This document shows, piece after piece, positions 58,835 to 64,000 of a DNA stretch of 64,000 nucleotides. Position numbers and translations under genes: made by a program. The first letter of the stretch is position 1. Every line of letters starts with the position of its first letter. Source of the stretch: Morchella semilibera (lineage: Eukaryota; Ascomycota; Pezizomycetes; Pezizales; Morchellaceae); NCBI GenBank assembly GCA_009192285.1, contig WBVU01000015.1, forward strand, positions 682,001 through 746,000, in the 5' to 3' direction. The notes under the pieces were generated by a model. The model made no database searches, was not told the DNA's origin, and saw only the letters and a program-made list of their open reading frames with translations.

Positions 58835-61800
58835 CCAAAGCAATATAGTCCCACAGGTCCCTATCTTAAATCTTTAATTATAATACAAGACGAATCGAGC
58901 TGTATTCTCCTGGTAGACCTTCGCGGAATATGCCAATAGGTATTCCGCAGGCGTTATGGTAGGCCGGTTGTTTGGGACCTGCATCAGTCTACAAACTAGT
59001 TTCATCAGTAGCACAGCTAACTTAGAGCCATCATTACTCTAGTCTTTGCATCAACCTCCTTTGTATTCCACGCCTTATGCACCGACCCGTACTTGCATGA
59101 TCGCGTATGCGGATGGCACGTGCAGGCTCCAGTGGAGTAGCACATGCTATCCCGTACCTTGATGAGCGTTTTATGTTGTGCATCGTCTCGAATGAGCTTT
59201 TATCCTTCCAATCTTTCGATATCCTAGGGACATATGCGGACTGATCTGTCCTAGTTCTCGCCCGCGGTGGTCCAAAGTAAACATGTGCACGTAAGTCAAA
59301 GGCTGATTTCTCCCTAATATTGCGAAGAAAAAAACCCGGAACTGACAAGGTAGTACTCTGTGAGGGAAGATCTATGGCAGCTAAGATGAGAGATGAGATG
59401 CCCGCCATCAATTCCTAGTCCCGGAAGGTCAAGGGACGGTAACGGACCAGCCTTAAACTCGGTCACAAGAGATTTATCTGCAGATAGATCAGTAAACATG
59501 ACTCGTCGGACGCAGCATGCAGTCCTACTCGACAATGAGTGGTTGACTGGTCGGGAAAAGAACACCAATGCCTGCCGGTTGCGAGATGTGAGCAAAAAAG
59601 CAAACCGGGAACATATCAAAGGTTTGAATGTGAGGAGGGAAGGGAAGAGAAGGGGGGGGATGGATATATTTTTACTCATCACTTGGGAGAATCGAACCTA
59701 TTGGTTGATATACCTAGACCAGGGGTCACTCAGGTTGGAAATTCCCCTCATTGTTTCCTGTCAGAATCGATAGTTGTAGTTGGCTAAGGAGAAGCAGCAC
59801 AACTCTGATACAATTCCTGAGCTACCCAGCCTACATGAGAGCTGAACCTGAAACACAGATATCGCATGAGCTCTTCCAGCCGCCGAATTGCGACCCCGTA
59901 TACCTGAGCAGTCATGGTAACTCGTCACCAATATTAACTTCAAGCAACTCTTCACTAGTCCAGCCCACAACCATACGAAGGATAAAACCATTAATATGCG
60001 ATTGAAAAATATCGGATCAACTTCGCCAACAAATAATCGAAAAATAATCGTTGTACTATTAAAGCATCTCAACAAAAGGTAGATGAATCATCTACTACCT
60101 GCAGCTGTAGAGCCCCTCCCTTTCCCTCACCCCATAAACCCCTCACTTCCATCACCTCCATCACCGTCATCTTTCAATCATATCAGAACTCCAAAATAAC
60201 TTTTCCTAGTCCTAGTAAGGCCACCCCTACAATAATTCCAGTCAAAACTCACATTTACATACATACACACGGATCCTGTCTTCTATATTTTCTAAGGCAT
60301 AGAAATATTATGTTGGAGCTCGTGTATCGCTGCATGATCCACATCCTCCTTTAACAAAAGAAAAATTCGAATGCACCAGAAGTACACGTGTTTTGACATC
60401 AAAAGGACTAAGCTCTTATTCGCCAAGGAATTACTAGGTATATGTCTTACAAATAACCACCAGCTTCATCTGAGACCTTCTTGATAACCTTATTGCCCCG
60501 GATTCTGGACGTGAGGGGGCTCGAAAACACAGAATTTTACCAACCGCAGGGGTGTAGTGGGTATTTGAACAACTGGATTCGTGTACCAATCATATTTCCC
60601 ACTTCTTTTCTTCAAAACCCTCGTATTTATTACACAAAAGTATATAGCTGATGGTGTAGTGCCACTAACATCACATCCCATCACTCGGCTTCTGCAGCAC
60701 TAGTGCATGATGGTGGCTTTCACTGGTGTAGATACATGTACTTATGCGATCAGAGCAGTCATTAGATCGTTTCTTTTCCTCATGCACCTTTTGTGTGCCT
60801 GACGCAAGGGACCTTACGTAAGAGACACGTCCACATCCATCTCGTTATGTGACTGCCTATCAGCTTCGGGGTACTATAGTTAGGGTCTCTACAGTCAGTC
60901 ACGCGTTCATAACGTCTCCTACATGCAACGGTTTCCCCAACTAAAGTGAACCACCGAATAGGAATTTGGCGTTACAGTTAATCCGCTTGTCACGCTGTGG
61001 ACAACATTCATATACTAGGTTTAACTACTATCTGAAGAATTTCGAGTCCAAGCCAAACGCCGGCTCCAATTTCTGTATTTTACTTTAACTACAACAAAAA
61101 ACATTCCCCAAGTGCTATCAGCAGCTGCATCGGAAAAGGGAGGGGAACTGCTCTGGTAGGAAGCTCATAAAAATATAAGAGCAAAGCACCACCTTGACTC
61201 CTTGAGAAATGTGCAAAAAACCAAAACGCGCCGCCAACCGATCAGTACCATTCATTTCCAAAAGGGACTCCAAGAAAAGGCTGGGGAAGAAAAAAAGACA
61301 AGCGTAGAAGGAAAAGGTTCATGGATGATGAAGGAATGGACTGAAACGGGAAAAATGGAAAGCCGAGAAAGAGTTCCCCTCCCAAACCGATAAGAAAACC
61401 AGGCAATGATAGACTAGGAGATCAAAAAGGAGACATAACCCGCGCTCGCATTGAACAGATAAAGAAATCGTTGAAAACAGAAAAAACCCCGGATCCAGAA
61501 GCAAAAAGCCAGAGAGTAAATAAGAAAAGAGCCAAATAACCTTAGTCATTGGAAATTTGACTAGGTTGTATAGAAGTAACATCGTAAACTGTGTGGTAGA
61601 TCCCTCAAACACTTTGCAAGACTCCTGCGTCGTTAATCGTTCACCGCACCCCTCATAAAATAACCAAACAGATGAACCATTGACGGCCCGAAACCCCTTA
61701 TAAAAAAGACTAGCAGCACCTAACCAAGACAAGGAAAGTCATCAATCATCAAATATAGCCAGGGGAAATAAGAGCACCATGCCAAAAAAAAAATTCACCC

Positions 61801-61954
61801 CATCGTACCAGCAGAAACCCAAGTCCAAACCAAAACAACCACCCAAAAAGATTGTACTCCATAAAAAACGCAAAAAAATATTAACAAACCCAAATATCAA
61901 ATTCCATCAGGACTGAAATCCATAGTTCAACGAGGCCGGTATCTCCCACTTTCC

Positions 61955-64000
61955 TCATCCATGGTATCTCCCTCTTTCTTCATCCATCTTCCCACTTTCA
62001 ACATCAACAACGTATAATAGCGCGTCAAACGCTGGCCCTGCCCTAGGTGGAGTTGCTGGGGTATCCTGTGCATTCAATAGCATACCAAGCTCCATGCTGT
62101 GTCGACGGTTCGGCGGCTGAGTGGTTATGGGTACTGTGTTTCTAGATGCCATAACTGGCTTTGGAGTTCGCTGGTTGAGATAATATATTAGTATTATGAT
62201 CCACATGAAAACAATAAGATATCTTACTGGATTGTGCTCATCAATCTCCGTCGCGCTCCCTTCGCCCACAATCCCCGGGTTTAGCTCCTCTGCGGGGTTG
62301 GTGCTAGGGGTGGTGACACCCTCACTTCCCGACGAGTCTCCACTTCCAATGGAGCCTTGCCGTTTCCGCCCATTCCTAGGATTGGATTCATCGTAGTTGT
62401 ATACCGAGCTACGCCCAAAGCTACGTTTCCTCGACACGCTCGCATCCCATCCTACACTGAGCGGCGATGCACCAGTGGCAGTATCCCTATTGTTATACAT
62501 GCTAGTATCCCGCTGCGCCGGAGACTCTCGGGGGCTATTGATGCTCATGTTTGCCCACTTGTCGGTCATTGCCGTTGTGTCGGAGGAGGATCTGCTGTGC
62601 CCCCTGACGAAGCTTGGCTGAGGCCTTCCAGTGGGTCCCTCGTAGAGGGTCATTGGTCGAGCTGCTGAGGAGCGTCGGACACCCACACGACGGGTACCCC
62701 CAAATAATGGATTGGGAGCAAGGGATGAGGAAGGTGCAGGTGGGGGATGGCCAAAGATCGATTCGATGGATGGCAAAGTTTGGTTCCCGGGCTGGTTTGT
62801 GGGAGACGTGATATATTCAGATGGATTTCCAGATAGGGTCGTGCTAGCAAAAGATGCGGTTGTGGGAGAGATAAGCTCACGTTCGAGCGAGCTACGTTGT
62901 TCCCGGTTGATATCTGGATGCCAGGTACGACGTCGTTTCTGATATTCTTCTTCATCAATTGAAGAGTCAATAGATTCACGTCTAGATGAAGCATGGGAGC
63001 TTTGCATTGGCCATGAAGGTGATGCGAGTGGCTGTTGAATGCTAGACATCGAGGATATGCGACTATGTGAATATGAAGACATCGGATTTCTTGGGTGCTG
63101 GGGACCAGGAACTGAGAGCCTGCGCTGACCGGCATTCCGGGCGGGAAAGATACCAGATACAGATGATAGGCTCTGTACAGGGGAATTCAACGTTGAAGAA
63201 TTATTAGTGTACTGCCCGTATGGGCCTGAAAAATCCCTTCCCAGGGGGCTTCTATGTTCTGTAAAGGTTGCGGAAGTAGGAGTATTGATATTAGAAGTAG
63301 CCAACATTGGACCAGGCCGTGGTTGGGGCAGTCGCCAAGAGAATTCTTCATTTCGTGAGTAACTCACAGCGGAGGCAGGGGACTCTGGTGGTGTAGTATT
63401 GCGATAACTCTCAAACGAAGAGTTACTTGTATTGGTCTCCGGGGGGCTCTGGGGTAGTATAATTGGATCTGGCCTGGTTATAGGTCGTGTTGCGTCACGG
63501 CGTGACAAGAGCCCATTAGTATGTGGTAATGGTGGGGCCTGTGATTGGGCCTGGTCGCTAGTTGTTGGGTTGGGGTTACTCTGGGCTCTAGCACGGCCAC
63601 CAGGGCCACTCTTCGGGTGGCGTGAGTAACGTGAATTCGAAGAAGCCGCAAGTGAATTTATTGGAATGGGCTCGTCCGCGTGTACAGTCGAGGAGTGTTG
63701 TCGGAGGTTATCCAACCGGGAGAATGCACGACCACAGTGACAGTTGAAAGGTCGTTCACCAGTGTGTTTTCTGTAAACACAATCTTTATCAATAAAGGTT
63801 CAAAACAATTTAGTCTGCAACAGCAGCCAAAAACCTCTAGAAAACAGAGAGATATCAGGCCATGAGCAGCGAGACATAAGTAAGGGGAGTCGTGTCAAAC
63901 AGATCACAAACAGTAGGGTATGGTGTAAATCCTTGCTCCTTATTCAATAGATCTTTGGAAACCGCGCTCGTACCTGATATGTCTCGCCAGGTGCTCACTT
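61955..64000 (-). CDS. RGM1/USV1-like C2H2 zinc-finger transcription factor (partial at the right edge)
   Basis: Exons are beyond 64000 to 63974, 63770-62228 and 62170-61955; the 5' end is outside the window. The first visible codons read SEHLARHIR, the end of finger 1, joined across a 203 nt intron to [10 protein letters not shown] and finger 2 [20 protein letters not shown]. The order [16 protein letters not shown] and FSRxDNLxQH..VH matches yeast Rgm1/Usv1 and fission yeast Rsv1, regulators of carbon-source and stress responses. Finger 2 has a CxC spacing. The remaining 500 residues are Ser/Pro/Asn/Arg-rich and disordered, with [16 protein letters not shown] and [16 protein letters not shown] as possible basic or phospho sites. 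A 57 nt stop-free intron (62227-62171) with GTAAGA donor, TACTAAT branch site and CAACCAG acceptor is removed in this model. Retained, it would add [19 protein letters not shown]. Confidence 0.85.
62171..62227 (-). other. Stop-free 57 nt intron (exitron-like) in the zinc-finger gene
   Basis: The segment begins GTAAGA, contains TACTAAT 14-20 nt before its end, and finishes CAACCAG. It is a multiple of three with no stop, so the reading frame stays open whether or not it is spliced. Confidence 0.75.

Larger units (their letters stand above)
55773..61954. other. Gene-poor 6.2 kb between the GH5 gene and the zinc-finger gene
   Basis: No convincing gene is present. The left 350 bp holds the GH5 promoter. 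A 31 bp-arm inverted repeat lies at 56607-56696, a smaller one at 56996-57038, a perfect 22 bp tandem duplication at 58791-58834, and TACATGTA near 58186, 58410, 58450 and 60733. A short readable minus-strand segment (58554-58451) is listed separately. 61740-61950 is A-rich and is likely the 3' flank of the zinc-finger gene. Confidence 0.5.

Noticed and set aside
1-64000. CRISPR arrays, operons, rRNA genes or a secondary-metabolite cluster
   Set aside because: None seen. The genes are scattered eukaryotic housekeeping genes with introns, and the tandem repeats are simple microsatellites or two-copy duplications.

Overview
The window is nuclear DNA of a filamentous ascomycete (Pezizomycotina). 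The gene models carry many short introns (mostly 45-85 nt) with GT..AG ends and CTAAC/CTAAT-type branch sites. The proteins are typically fungal: an RGM1/USV1-type zinc-finger factor, a GH5 sterylglucosidase, Mtf1 and Ski3. A complex I subunit (NDUFA13) excludes the Saccharomyces and Schizosaccharomyces lineages, which have lost complex I. The long, repeat-rich intergenic DNA would suit an early-diverging class such as the Pezizomycetes, but that is inference. No prokaryotic signals were seen.

Layout: GRC3 (left edge, minus, partial); a 4.5 kb gene-poor, repeat-like stretch; an AMSH/Sst2 deubiquitinase (minus); MTF1 (plus); argininosuccinate lyase ARG4 (plus); DPH7 with a reading-frame break (plus), convergent with proteasome subunit RPN12 (minus); a non-coding stretch with a tRNA-derived repeat; the ER glycoprotein-folding sensor UGGT (minus); a small polyQ-tailed protein of unknown function (plus); mitochondrial succinyl-CoA:3-ketoacid CoA-transferase (plus); a 7.6 kb gene desert; an unrecognised fungal protein (minus); a 700-residue single-exon orphan (plus); SKI3 (minus); TRM10 (minus), divergent from NDUFA13 (plus) across a 226 bp shared promoter; a GH5 ergosteryl-beta-glucosidase-like enzyme (minus); a 6 kb gene-poor stretch; and an RGM1/USV1-like C2H2 factor running off the right edge (minus).

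The genes are mostly housekeeping and do not form a biosynthetic cluster. Themes are RNA metabolism (GRC3, TRM10, SKI3), mitochondrial function (MTF1, SCOT, NDUFA13), proteostasis (AMSH, RPN12, UGGT), diphthamide (DPH7), arginine synthesis (ARG4) and sterol-glucoside turnover. Exon boundaries were worked out by hand from splice motifs, reading phase and family resemblance. All complete multi-exon models close in frame.

The most unusual signals are non-coding. The palindrome TACATGTA, often followed by G, occurs about thirty times, essentially only between genes, where about one is expected by chance. There are also numerous long poly(G)/poly(C) runs, a candidate tRNA-Arg-derived SINE-like repeat, and a 31 bp-arm hairpin. 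Among the genes, the clearest oddities are the DPH7 frame break, a stop-free 57 nt intron that would encode a membrane-like segment in a transcription factor, and an AT-hook plus Thr/Pro-rich insert in Mtf1.
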